A DNA stretch of 64,000 bases, from positions 1,468,176-1,532,175 of the forward strand of contig NZ_ARWB01000001.1 in assembly GCF_000384475.1 (NCBI RefSeq). The letters run 5' to 3'. The DNA is from Methylopila sp. M107 (lineage in GTDB: Bacteria > Pseudomonadota > Alphaproteobacteria > Rhizobiales > Methylopilaceae). The notes under the pieces were generated by a model that saw only the letters and a program-made list of their open reading frames with translations, had not been told where the DNA came from and searched no databases. Below are positions 8,801-17,391 of the stretch, in pieces (the first letter of the stretch is position 1; the number at the start of each line of letters is the position of its first letter). A program made the translations under genes and the position numbers.

Positions 8801-9867
8801 CGCTCTGGCGCGAGGCGCTCAACATCGAGACCGTCGGCGCGACCGACAATTTCTTCGAGATCGGCGGCCATTCGCTGGCGGCGGTGCGCATCGTCGCGCG
8901 GCTGCGGAAGACCCGGCCGAAGGCCGGCGTCACCATCGCGGACATATTCAACAAGCCGACGGTGCGCGCGCTCGCAGCCTCCATCGAGACGGGCGGCGGC
9001 GCGGTGGGCGGTCAGGTGATCCGCCTGCGCGAGAGCGGCTCGAAGCCGATGCTCTACTGCTTCCCCGGACTTCTGGTCTCGACCCGCGAATATGTCCGGC
9101 TCGTCGACTTCCTCGGGCCGGACCAGCCCGCGACCGGCTTCATCTGCTACTCGCTGTCCGAGGAGAAGAAGCTCGACGCGTCGGTCGAGGAGATCGTCGG
9201 CCGATACGTCGACCACATCCGCGCCGAGAGCCGTGGACGCCCTTGCGTCTTCCTCGGCTGGTCCTGGGGCGGCCTGCTTGCCTATGAGGCGGCCCGGATG
9301 CTGGGCTCGGACATCGACCTGCGCCTCATCGGCATGGTGGACGTCTGCGATCTCGGGACCGAATTCGCGATCGGCGCGACGCCCCGCTTCGCGCCCGGCG
9401 AGCGCGACGCGCTCGAAGCGATGGTCACTGAGTGGCTCGGCCGCACGAAGATGCGGGCCGACTGGGACCGGCTGCTCGGCAAGATGGACGCCGCAACCTA
9501 CGACCAGTTCCTGCGCTTCGTCGGCGACGAGGAAGACACGCTGCCGACCGACGGCCCGGACATTTCGAGCCGCGAGCACACCTTCTGGATCCTGATCGAC
9601 AACGCGCTGATCTTCCGCCGCTACACGATGAAGCCCTACGACGCGCCGATCCATTCCTGGGCGGCCGAGGACAGCCTGCATCGCGGGCTCAACCTCATGG
9701 ACTGGCGGCGCCACTCGCGGCGCGCGAACCCGGCCGAGATCATCGCCGGCACCAACCACCTGCACGTCATCGGCGCCGGCGCCTTCCACAGCCGGTTCGC
9801 GGCGCGGATCGACGAGGCGCGCGGAGAGGCGCGACCGGGGGAGGGTCGAAAACGCATGAGTGGGTGA
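5851..9867 (+). CDS. Single-module nonribosomal peptide synthetase (C-A-T-TE)
   Basis: A 1338-residue NRPS. A condensation-type domain (about 20-440) opens with [12 protein letters not shown] and has RHPALRMRF. Its HHxxxDG site reads H157-P-I-V-A-D-P163, so the second (catalytic) His is Pro. The adenylation domain (about 460-960) has A3 [11 protein letters not shown] near 615, A5 NGYGPTE, A7 YRTGDM, A8 [20 protein letters not shown] and A10 as NPSSKLDR. The carrier domain has [11 protein letters not shown] with the phosphopantetheine Ser1008. A type I thioesterase (about 1055-1330) has GWSWGG with Ser1138. With one A domain and a TE, the enzyme probably oligomerises one hydroxamate monomer iteratively and releases a linear or cyclic product (inference). 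Substrate specificity was not derived. Confidence 0.92.
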   Translation: [1338 protein letters not shown]

Positions 9868-9932
9868 GCGCCCTCCCCGCACGCGCCTGACCGCCTCCTC
9901 CCAAGCCATTTCCGTCCAAGGACATCCCGACG

Positions 9933-11270
9933 ATGAGCGACGCCTCGCCCCGCCTCGACAGCATCGAACCCCTCGACCTCGCCGGAATCGGCGTCGGTCC
10001 GTTCAACCTGAGCCTCGCGGCCCAGCTCGACAGCACCCCGGAGCTCACGACGCGCTTCTACGACCGGCGCGAGCGCTTCGACTGGCATCCCGGCATGATG
10101 CTGCCGAACGTCGAACTGCAGTCGTCCTACCTGAAGGACCTCGTCACCTCGACCAACCCGACCAGCCCCTGGTCGTTTGTCTCCTATCTGGTCGAGACCA
10201 AGCGCTTCTTCGCCTTCCTCAACGCCCATTACGACGCCGCGCCGCGTCGGGAATTCGCGCGCTATTTCGGCTGGGTCGCCGAGCGGCTGCCGACGCTGTC
10301 CTTCGGCTCCGAGGTCGAGGAGGTCACGCATGACGGGCGCGATTTCACGGTTACGGTTAACGGCCGCAAGCAGCGCGCCCGCAACGTCGCGATCGGGGTC
10401 GGCACGGCGCCCTACGCACCGGACTGGGCGAAAGGCTTCGACCGCGAGACGTGCTTCCATGCCTGCGAGTCGGTCGAGCGGCTGCCCGGGCTGACCTCGG
10501 GTCGGGTCGCGGTCATCGGCGGCGGCCAGAGCGGCGGCGAAGTGGTCGAGCACCTGCTGTCGGGGGATACGCCGCCGGACTCGTTGCTGTGGCTCAGCCG
10601 CCGGCACAACATCGAGCCGCTCAACGACACGCCGTTCTCCAACCAGGTGTTCTCGCCCGAATATGTCGAGGCCTACCGGCGCCTCGGGGAGGACCGCAAG
10701 GCCACGGCGCTGGCGTCGAGCGTGCTGACCAGCGACGGCGTCTCGCCCTCGACGATCGACGCGATCTACCGGCGCCTCTACGCCATGCGCTACCTTGAGG
10801 ACAGCCCGGTCGAGGCCGAGATGCTGCCGCAGCGCGACGTCATCCAGGTCGAGCGGCGCGGCGCGGAATATCAGCTCGTGGTCCGCAACGGCTTCGACGG
10901 CGCGATCGAGATGTATTCGGCCGACGCGATCGTGCTCGCGACCGGCTACCGGTTCGAACTGCCGTCCGCCTTCGAGAGCTTGCGCTCCCGCATCAAGGTC
11001 GATCGCAACGGCCGCGTGACCCCCGGCGACGACTACTCACTGCAGTGGGACGGGCCCCGCCAGAACCGCATCTACGCCCTGAACGCCGGGCGCCACAGCC
11101 ATGGCATCGCGGAATCCCAGCTCAGCCTGATGGCGTGGCGGAGCGCCGCGATCGTCAACTCGCTGCTCGGACGGGATCATTTTGATCTCACGACGCCGCA
11201 GCCGATGGTGAACTGGGGCGCGTCAGGCGACGGCCTCGTCGACGTCCGCACCGCGGGGTCGAACGCGTGA
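9933..11270 (+). CDS. L-lysine/L-ornithine N-monooxygenase (siderophore hydroxylase)
   Basis: A 445-residue flavoprotein of the IucD/PvdA/RhbE family, which uses FAD and NADPH to hydroxylate the terminal amine of lysine or ornithine. The FAD motif GIGVGPFNLSLA is at residues 18-29, followed by the family signature GMMLPNVELQSSYLKDL near 55-72. The NADPH-binding motif VIGGGQSGGE is near 195, and the C-terminal ATGYRF motif is present. It provides the N-hydroxy amino acid for acylation by the GNAT gene product. The sequence alone does not distinguish lysine from ornithine as substrate. It lies 65 bp after the NRPS and overlaps the next gene by 4 bp, in the same operon. Confidence 0.9.
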   Translation: MSDASPRLDSIEPLDLAGIGVGPFNLSLAAQLDSTPELTTRFYDRRERFDWHPGMMLPNVELQSSYLKDLVTSTNPTSPWSFVSYLVETKRFFAFLNAHYDAAPRREFARYFGWVAERLPTLSFGSEVEEVTHDGRDFTVTVNGRKQRARNVAIGVGTAPYAPDWAKGFDRETCFHACESVERLPGLTSGRVAVIGGGQSGGEVVEHLLSGDTPPDSLLWLSRRHNIEPLNDTPFSNQVFSPEYVEAYRRLGEDRKATALASSVLTSDGVSPSTIDAIYRRLYAMRYLEDSPVEAEMLPQRDVIQVERRGAEYQLVVRNGFDGAIEMYSADAIVLATGYRFELPSAFESLRSRIKVDRNGRVTPGDDYSLQWDGPRQNRIYALNAGRHSHGIAESQLSLMAWRSAAIVNSLLGRDHFDLTTPQPMVNWGASGDGLVDVRTAGSNA

Positions 11271-12172
11271 TCGTCTCGCCGTCCCGCCCGGTCACGCTGC
11301 CCGAGGCCGTGACCTTCGATCTCTCGCCGCGATCCGGCGGCGAGCCGTACCGCATCTTCCTGCGCGTTCCCCCGGGCGAGCCGCCGGCCGGGGGCTGGCC
11401 GATCCTCTATCTGCTCGACGGCAACGCGGTGTTCGCGACCGCCGTCGACGCGTTGCGGGTGCAGAGCGCGTGGCCGCTCGGCACCGGCGTCCATGACGGC
11501 GTGATCGTCGGCGTCGGCTACCCGACGGACGCGCCATATGACAGCGTCCGCCGGTCCTGGGACCTTGGGCCGCCGCCGGGCGCCACCTATCCGCCGCACA
11601 GCGACGGAGGACCGGACGTGCGCACCGGCGGCGCGGACGCCTTCCTCGATTTTATCGAGCAGGAACTCAAGCCCGAGATCGCCCGCCGGACGTCCGTCGA
11701 CGCCTCGCGCCAGGCGATCTTCGGGCACTCCTTCGGCGGCCTGTGCGCCCTGCACGGGCTGTTCACCCGAACTGAGGCCTTCTCGTCCTGGATCGCGGTC
11801 TCGCCGACCATCTACTGGCCGGACACGGACCTGCTCGGCAAAGCCGCCCAGTTCGAGCGCAATAAGGCGCGGCCGGCGGGGCTGCGCGTGCTGATCTCGG
11901 CCGGCGAGTTCGAGCAGCGGCTGGCGCCGTTCCAGATCGGCGCGCCGGACGAAGACAAGCGTCGCGCCGCCCACGCCCGCAGCCGCACCGTCGACCTCGC
12001 GCGCGAGATGGCCGAGCGCCTCTCGGGCCTCGACGGCGTCGACTGCGCGTTCGAACTGATCGGCGGAGAAACGCATATGAGCGTACTCCCGACTGCGATC
12101 AACCAATCAATCCGGTTTTTCTTCGGCTACAGCCCTCCAACATCTGACAGATTAAAGCCAAAAATGACCTAA
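11267..12172 (+). CDS. Alpha/beta-hydrolase, siderophore esterase (Fes/IroE/esterase D-like)
   Basis: A 301-residue alpha/beta hydrolase with the nucleophile elbow GHSFGGL around residue 149 and a likely catalytic His in GGETHMSVLP near 265-275. Its N-terminal region (ILYLLDGNAVFATAVDAL) matches the esterase D / IroE-like family of ferri-siderophore hydrolases. The start GTG forms a GTGA overlap with the monooxygenase stop, so it is translationally coupled to biosynthesis. An esterase here implies that the siderophore contains ester bonds, as in trilactones or cyclic depsi-trihydroxamates, or that it trims an ester intermediate (inference). No clear signal peptide is seen, so it probably acts in the cytoplasm. 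Confidence 0.8.
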   Translation: MIVSPSRPVTLPEAVTFDLSPRSGGEPYRIFLRVPPGEPPAGGWPILYLLDGNAVFATAVDALRVQSAWPLGTGVHDGVIVGVGYPTDAPYDSVRRSWDLGPPPGATYPPHSDGGPDVRTGGADAFLDFIEQELKPEIARRTSVDASRQAIFGHSFGGLCALHGLFTRTEAFSSWIAVSPTIYWPDTDLLGKAAQFERNKARPAGLRVLISAGEFEQRLAPFQIGAPDEDKRRAAHARSRTVDLAREMAERLSGLDGVDCAFELIGGETHMSVLPTAINQSIRFFFGYSPPTSDRLKPKMT

Positions 12173-12286
12173 ACGTCATCTTCTTAGATTTATTATAGTT
12201 TTTGATTATCTTAGTTTCATTGAACTCTTTGACACGATCTTTTAGACATTACTGAGTTTCAGAAACACGTGAATGGGGATTTACGT
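12173..12286 (+). promoter_or_regulatory. AT-rich promoter region of the siderophore receptor
   Basis: The 114 bp between the esterase stop and the receptor start are strikingly AT-rich compared with the surrounding DNA. A TTGAAC (12220-12225) to TAGACA (12243-12248) pair with a 17-bp spacer is a weak sigma-70-like candidate, and a second hexamer TTGACA is at 12229-12234. The pentamer CTTAG occurs at 12183 and again at 12209. A GGGG ribosome-binding site at 12274-12277 supports the downstream ATG 12287. No certain iron-regulator box was identified. Confidence 0.4.
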
Positions 12287-14530
12287 ATGACGATCGGATC
12301 GATGCGGGCGATTTCGTCCAGTCTACTGGGCGGCGCGGCGTTGTCGGCCCTCGCCATAGCGGACCCCGCCGCCGCGCAGGAGGCGTCCCGCGCGACGTCG
12401 CTTGAGGAGATCCGGGTCGAAGGCGAAGGTCGTGGGTCAGGCGGCGGGTCGGGCGACGGCACGGCGCGCGGCCCGGTCGACGGCTATGTCGCAAAGCGCA
12501 GCAGCGCGGGCACGAAGACCGACACGCCGATCCTGGAGACGCCGCGCTCGGTCGAGGTCATCGGACGGCAGGAGCTGGAGGACCGCGCGGTCACCACGAT
12601 TCCCGAGGCCGTGCGCTACTCGCCGGGCGTCACGACCAACGGCTCCGGCTTCGACCCGCGCTTCGACCAGATCGCGATCCGCGGCTTTCCGGTCAACACC
12701 TTCGGCGACTACAAGGACGGGCTTCGCCAGGCGCAGGGCAGCTTCGCGACCTTCCGGACGGAACCGTTCCAGCTGGAGCGGATCGACATCATCAAGGGAC
12801 CGGCCGCGGTGCTCTACGGCCAGATGACGCCGGGCGGCCTGATCAACCGGATTTCGAAGCGGCCGACCGACACGCCGCAGTTCGAGGCGATCGGCACGAT
12901 CGCGAGCACCGGCCGCTATGAGGCCGGCGTCGACGCCAGCGGCCCGCTCAACGCCGACAGGACGCTGATGGGCCGGGTCGTCGCTCTGGGGCGCGTCGGC
13001 GAGCTGGATTTCGACGCGCGCGACGACCGCATGCTGCTCGCGCCGTCCTTCACCTGGGCGCCGACCGACGAGACCAGGCTCACGGTCTACGGCGTGATCC
13101 AGAAGGACGAGACCGAAAGCAACATCGCCGTGCTCAACCGGCCGGTCACGCTCGACATCATCAACATCCGGGCGAGCGATCCGAAATACGATTATCTGAA
13201 GCAAAAGCAGTATCAGGCCGGATACGAGTTCGAGCACGCCTTCGACGAGACCTTCACGGTCCGCTCGAACGCCCGCTACAACTATCTCGACATGACGGCG
13301 CGCTACCTGACGGGCGGCGTGCTGGGCGGCGGCTTCGATCCCGCCCGGCCGAACGTCTACCGGCGCGGCTCCTTCGCGATCGACGAGACCGTCGAGGCCA
13401 CCCAGATCGACAACCAGCTGCAGGCGAAGTTCGACACCGGGGCGGTCCGGCACACGATGCTGTTCGGCCTCGACCATCAGTGGTCGAGATCGGAGCAGGG
13501 GCAGGGCCAGCTCGCCGCCAATCCAAACTATGAAATCGACGTCACGGCGCCGGTCTTCGGGCTCAGCGGTCCGACCCCGTCGATCCAGCGCAAGGACGCG
13601 GTCAGCATCCGGCAGCTCGGCGTCTACGCGCAGGACCAGATCAGCTTCGACCGGTGGCGCCTGACGGCCGGCGTCCGCCACGACTGGGCGAGCCGAAAAG
13701 CGGAAAACATCTACGCGCTCGCCGGCGCGCCGGGCGGCGCCGCGAACGGCGTCAGGGCGGATCGGGACGACGACGCCTTCTCCTACAATGTCGGCCTGCT
13801 CTACGCCTTCGACAACGGCTTTTCGCCTTACGTCAGCTATGCGACCTCGTTCCTGCCCTCCTCGAGCAAGGGCTCACAGGGCGAACTGCTCAAGCCGACC
13901 GAGGGCGAGCAGATCGAGGGCGGCGTGAAATTCCAGCCGCCGGGCTCGAAGAGCCTGTTCACCGCCGCCGTCTACAAGCTTACGGAGAAGAACGCCGTCC
14001 GCGCCGTGCCCGCGACGACCTACTCGATCGCGATCGGCGAGATCGAGACGTTCGGCGTCGAACTCGGGGCGCGCGCGAACCTCGCGCAAGGCTTCGACCT
14101 CATCGCGGCCTACAATTACAACGACGCAGAGATCACCAAGGACCAGCGGGTCCCGGACCCCGCCAATCCGGGCGGCTTCAGGGACAATGTCGGCAACCAG
14201 CCTGTCGTCACCCCGAAGCACACAGCCTCGCTCTGGGCCGACTATACGTTCGAAATGGGGGCGCTGGACGGTTTCGGGCTCGGCGCCGGGGTCCGCTATG
14301 TCGGCAAGAGCTTCGGCGACAGCGCCAACAGCGTGAAGAACGACGCCTACACTCTGCTCGACGCCGGCGCGCGCTACGACTTCGGCAAGGCGAACCCGAA
14401 GCTCAAAGGGCTGATGGCCTCCGTCAACGCCACGAACCTCGCCGACAAGGACGCGCCGGTGTGCAATCTTGGGCGCTGCTATCTCAGCCAGGGTCGGACG
14501 GTGATTGGGACGTTGCGCTATCGCTGGTAG
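12287..14530 (+). CDS. TonB-dependent ferri-siderophore receptor (FhuA/FpvA-like)
   Basis: A 747-residue outer-membrane receptor. The signal peptide ends near PAAAQ, followed by a probable TonB box (SLEEIRVEG). The plug domain contains TKTDTPILETPRSVEVI, IPEAVRYSPGV, IAIRGF and RIDIIKGPAAVLYGQ. The C-terminal beta-barrel ends in the aromatic strand GTLRYRW. The TonB-siderophore subfamily imports ferrichrome-like and other hydroxamate siderophores. The start is ATG 12287 with GGGG upstream; an in-frame GTG at 12269 would add six residues. It is followed directly by fhuD-like and fhuB-like genes, so it is the outer-membrane step of the uptake path for the siderophore made here. It has no N-terminal signalling domain of the FecA type. 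Confidence 0.92.
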   Translation: MTIGSMRAISSSLLGGAALSALAIADPAAAQEASRATSLEEIRVEGEGRGSGGGSGDGTARGPVDGYVAKRSSAGTKTDTPILETPRSVEVIGRQELEDRAVTTIPEAVRYSPGVTTNGSGFDPRFDQIAIRGFPVNTFGDYKDGLRQAQGSFATFRTEPFQLERIDIIKGPAAVLYGQMTPGGLINRISKRPTDTPQFEAIGTIASTGRYEAGVDASGPLNADRTLMGRVVALGRVGELDFDARDDRMLLAPSFTWAPTDETRLTVYGVIQKDETESNIAVLNRPVTLDIINIRASDPKYDYLKQKQYQAGYEFEHAFDETFTVRSNARYNYLDMTARYLTGGVLGGGFDPARPNVYRRGSFAIDETVEATQIDNQLQAKFDTGAVRHTMLFGLDHQWSRSEQGQGQLAANPNYEIDVTAPVFGLSGPTPSIQRKDAVSIRQLGVYAQDQISFDRWRLTAGVRHDWASRKAENIYALAGAPGGAANGVRADRDDDAFSYNVGLLYAFDNGFSPYVSYATSFLPSSSKGSQGELLKPTEGEQIEGGVKFQPPGSKSLFTAAVYKLTEKNAVRAVPATTYSIAIGEIETFGVELGARANLAQGFDLIAAYNYNDAEITKDQRVPDPANPGGFRDNVGNQPVVTPKHTASLWADYTFEMGALDGFGLGAGVRYVGKSFGDSANSVKNDAYTLLDAGARYDFGKANPKLKGLMASVNATNLADKDAPVCNLGRCYLSQGRTVIGTLRYRW

Positions 14531-15422
14531 GGTTTTCGAACGCTCGCGAGGCCCGGCGCTCACCCGCCGGGCTTTCGCGCGTCTGGCCGGCGCATCCGTG
14601 CTCGCGGCCCCCGCGATCGCGCGCGCGCAGTTCCCGCAGCGCCTCGTCACGCTCGACTATGGCGTCGCGCAGACGCTGATCGAGATCGGCCGCCCGCCGG
14701 TCGCGATGGCCGCGACCGACGAATGGGCGCAGTGGTGCGTCGAGCCGCCGCTGCCGGCCGGCGTCGTCAATCTCGGCACGTCGCGCGAGCCGAACCTGGA
14801 AATTCTCCAGCAGCTGCGCCCCGACCTCATCCTCACGACGCCGTTCCTGGAGCGTCTGCGGCCGAAGCTCGCGCGGGTCGGACCGACGGAAAGCCTCGTC
14901 ATCCACGCGCTCGACGCGCCGCCCTGGGCCGCGATCGTCGACGCCACCCGCGCGCTCGGCGGGCGGCTGGGCGCTGTGCGCGAGGCCGAGGCGCTGATCG
15001 CGCGCGCCGACGCGCTCGTCGCCGAAGCCGCGGTGCGGGTCGCGCCGCTTCGCGACCGACCGATCCTGCTGGCGGCGTTCCAGGACGCGCGGCATGTCTG
15101 GGTCTATGGCCGCAACGGGATTTTCGACGAGACGCTGTCGCGGCTCGGCCTCGTCAATGGCTGGACCGGACGCACCAACGCCTGGGGTTTCGCTTCGGTC
15201 GGCGTCGAGGCGCTCGCCTCCGCGTCGGAGGCGCGGCTCGCCTGTCTCGATCCGACGCCCGCGGACGCGCTGGCGCTGCTCGACCGAAGCCCGATCTGGC
15301 GGGCGACCGGCTTCGCGGAGCCCGGTAGGCTGCTCCGGCTTCCCGCGACGCTCGCCTTCGGCATGCTGCCGTCCGCGACGCGGCTCGCGCGCCTGCTCGG
15401 CGAGGCGGCGACGCGTGTCTGA
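14505..15422 (+). CDS. fhuD: Periplasmic siderophore-binding protein (FhuD-like)
   Basis: A 305-residue ABC-type iron-siderophore binding protein. The N-terminus has a twin-arginine signal (LTRRAFARLAG, then a hydrophobic stretch ending IARAQ) rather than a lipobox. The mature part contains LVTLDYGVAQTLIEIG, NLEILQQLRPDLILTT and the usual two-lobe spacing, with a length typical of FhuD. The only in-frame start before the RR motif is TTG 14505, which overlaps the receptor stop by 26 bp; the next candidate, GTG, lies inside the signal peptide. The protein should carry the ferri-hydroxamate to the FhuB-like permease encoded by the next, overlapping gene. Confidence 0.85.
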   Translation: MGRCAIAGRVFERSRGPALTRRAFARLAGASVLAAPAIARAQFPQRLVTLDYGVAQTLIEIGRPPVAMAATDEWAQWCVEPPLPAGVVNLGTSREPNLEILQQLRPDLILTTPFLERLRPKLARVGPTESLVIHALDAPPWAAIVDATRALGGRLGAVREAEALIARADALVAEAAVRVAPLRDRPILLAAFQDARHVWVYGRNGIFDETLSRLGLVNGWTGRTNAWGFASVGVEALASASEARLACLDPTPADALALLDRSPIWRATGFAEPGRLLRLPATLAFGMLPSATRLARLLGEAATRV

Positions 15423-17391
15423 TCGAAGCTTCGGACCGGGCGCGGCCGTCGCCGCGCTGCTCGCGCTCGGGCTTGCGGCCTGCGCCGCCGCCCTCTCCCG
15501 CCAGCTGCCGCCCGGCCTGTGGCCGCAAGCGCTGTTCTGGCCCGCGGCCGACGACCTGCGCCAGCTCATCGCGCATTACAGCATGGCGCCGCGCGCGGCG
15601 GTCGCGCTGATCGCGGGAGCGGGCCTCGCGCTCGCGGGCGCGGCGTTCCAGCAGGCGCTCAACAATCCCCTCGCCTCGCCCTCGACGCTCGGCGTCTCGG
15701 CGGGAGCGCATCTCGCGCTTTCGGTCGCAGCGCTGGTCTTTCCGGAGCTGATCGGCGTCCGCCGCGAGGGCGTCGCGTTCGTCGGCGCGTCGATCGCGGC
15801 GGCCATCGTGTTCCTGCTGTCCTGGCGAAGCCAGCTCGCGCCGTTGACCGTGATCCTCGCCGGGATGGTGACGGCGCTGTTCTGCGGGGCGGCCGCCGCC
15901 GCCCTCGTACTGTTCAACGAGCGGATGCTGACGGGGCTTTACATCTGGGGCAGCGGCTCGCTCAGCCAGCAGGATTGGTCGGTCGCTCGAGAACTGGCGC
16001 CGCGCGTCGCGGTCGCCGCGATCCTGACCGGTCTGCTCGTCCGCCCGCTCATGCTGCTGCAGTTCGACGATCAGGCGAAGTCGCTCGGCCTGTCAGTCGC
16101 GAGGGCCCGTCTCGTCTGCCTCGCGATCGCGGTCGCCTTGAGCGCGTCGATCGTCAGCGCCGTCGGGATCATCGGCTTCGTCGGGCTCGCGGCGCCGGCG
16201 CTCGCCCGTGCGCTCGGCGCGCGTAGCCTTCGACAGCGGCTCGTCTGGGGAACGGCGATCGGCGCGTCGCTGCTGTTCTCGACCGACGCCCTGCTTCAGG
16301 CGCTCGAAGCCTGGACGGGCGTCGTGGTCCCGACCGGGGCCGCCACCGCCCTGATCGGCGCCCCAACCCTGCTCTGGCTCGCGCCACGGATCCGCGCGAC
16401 TCCGCCGCCAAGCGTCATGACCGCGAGAAGCCTGCCGCGGCTCCGCCATGTCGGGGTCGCGCTTGCGGCGCTGGCGGGCGCCGCGGCGCTCGTCGCCGTC
16501 GCGTCGCTCGCGATCGGGCGCACGCCGGACGGCGGGTTCGCGCTCACCTCCGGAACGGCGTTCGCGGACCTTCTGCCATGGCGCTGGCCGCGCACGCTCG
16601 CATCCGGCGCGGCGGGCGCGATGCTGGCGGCGGCCGGCGTGATGCTGCAGCGGCTGACGGGCAATCCGATCGCGAGCCCCGACGTGCTCGGCGTCTCCTC
16701 GGGCGCAGCCCTCGGCCTCGTCGCGGCGCTGCTGCTGCTTCCCGCGCCCGGCTATGCAGCCCAGGTGTCGGCCGCCACGCTCGGCGGCCTCTGCGTCGCC
16801 GCGACGCTGATCGCGCTCGGCCGCCGACGGACGTCGAGCGGCGAACAGCTGCTGCTCGCCGGCATCGCGCTCGGCGCCGGCGTCAACGCGCTGATCGCGG
16901 CTGCGGCCGCGAGCGGCGACCCACGCATGCTGCTGCTCGCCAACTGGATGGCGGGGTCGGCCTATGACGTCGAGCCGCAGCTCGCGGCGTTCACCGCAAT
17001 GCTCGCGGTCGCGGGCCTTGCGGCGTCCGCCACGCTTGTGCGTTGGCTCGCGCTCGCGCCGCTCGGGCCCGCCGCCATGACCAGCGTCGGGATCTCGGCT
17101 CCGCGGGCGACGGTCGCGGTTCTCGGACTGACGTCCGCGCTGACGGCCGCGGCCACGATGGCGATCGGTCCGCTGAGTTTCGCCGGCCTGATCGCGCCCC
17201 ACGTCGCCGTGCGGCTTGGGTTTTCGAGCACGGGATCGCAGCTCGCCGGCTCGGCGCTGATTGGCGCGATCGTCATGCTCGTCGCCGACTGGCTCGGCCG
17301 GACGATCTATTTCCCGTTCCAGACGCCGGCCGGCCTGATCGGCATGGCGCTCGCGGGTCCCCTGCTGATGTGGCTGTTGCAGCGACGGTGA
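15415..17391 (+). CDS. fhuB: Ferri-hydroxamate ABC transporter permease, duplicated (FhuB-like)
   Basis: A 658-residue permease made of two fused FecCD/BtuC-type domains, as in E. coli FhuB (about 660 residues). The characteristic loop occurs twice: FQQALNNPLASPSTLGVSAGA in the first half and LQRLTGNPIASPDVLGVSSGA in the second. Each half carries about ten transmembrane helices and the IGFVGL or LSFAGL segment preceding the ATPase-contact region. The start is GTG 15415, overlapping the fhuD stop by 8 bp. It forms the inner-membrane channel for the siderophore. The ATPase subunit (FhuC) that should power it is not next to it and is absent from the window. Confidence 0.9.
   Translation: MSDRSFGPGAAVAALLALGLAACAAALSRQLPPGLWPQALFWPAADDLRQLIAHYSMAPRAAVALIAGAGLALAGAAFQQALNNPLASPSTLGVSAGAHLALSVAALVFPELIGVRREGVAFVGASIAAAIVFLLSWRSQLAPLTVILAGMVTALFCGAAAAALVLFNERMLTGLYIWGSGSLSQQDWSVARELAPRVAVAAILTGLLVRPLMLLQFDDQAKSLGLSVARARLVCLAIAVALSASIVSAVGIIGFVGLAAPALARALGARSLRQRLVWGTAIGASLLFSTDALLQALEAWTGVVVPTGAATALIGAPTLLWLAPRIRATPPPSVMTARSLPRLRHVGVALAALAGAAALVAVASLAIGRTPDGGFALTSGTAFADLLPWRWPRTLASGAAGAMLAAAGVMLQRLTGNPIASPDVLGVSSGAALGLVAALLLLPAPGYAAQVSAATLGGLCVAATLIALGRRRTSSGEQLLLAGIALGAGVNALIAAAAASGDPRMLLLANWMAGSAYDVEPQLAAFTAMLAVAGLAASATLVRWLALAPLGPAAMTSVGISAPRATVAVLGLTSALTAAATMAIGPLSFAGLIAPHVAVRLGFSSTGSQLAGSALIGAIVMLVADWLGRTIYFPFQTPAGLIGMALAGPLLMWLLQRR

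Noticed and set aside
6979-9909. Minus-strand open frame of 976 codons opposite the NRPS
   Set aside because: It is the antisense shadow of the NRPS in G/C-rich DNA; no family pattern, and composition is dominated by Arg, Ala and Asp-Val runs.
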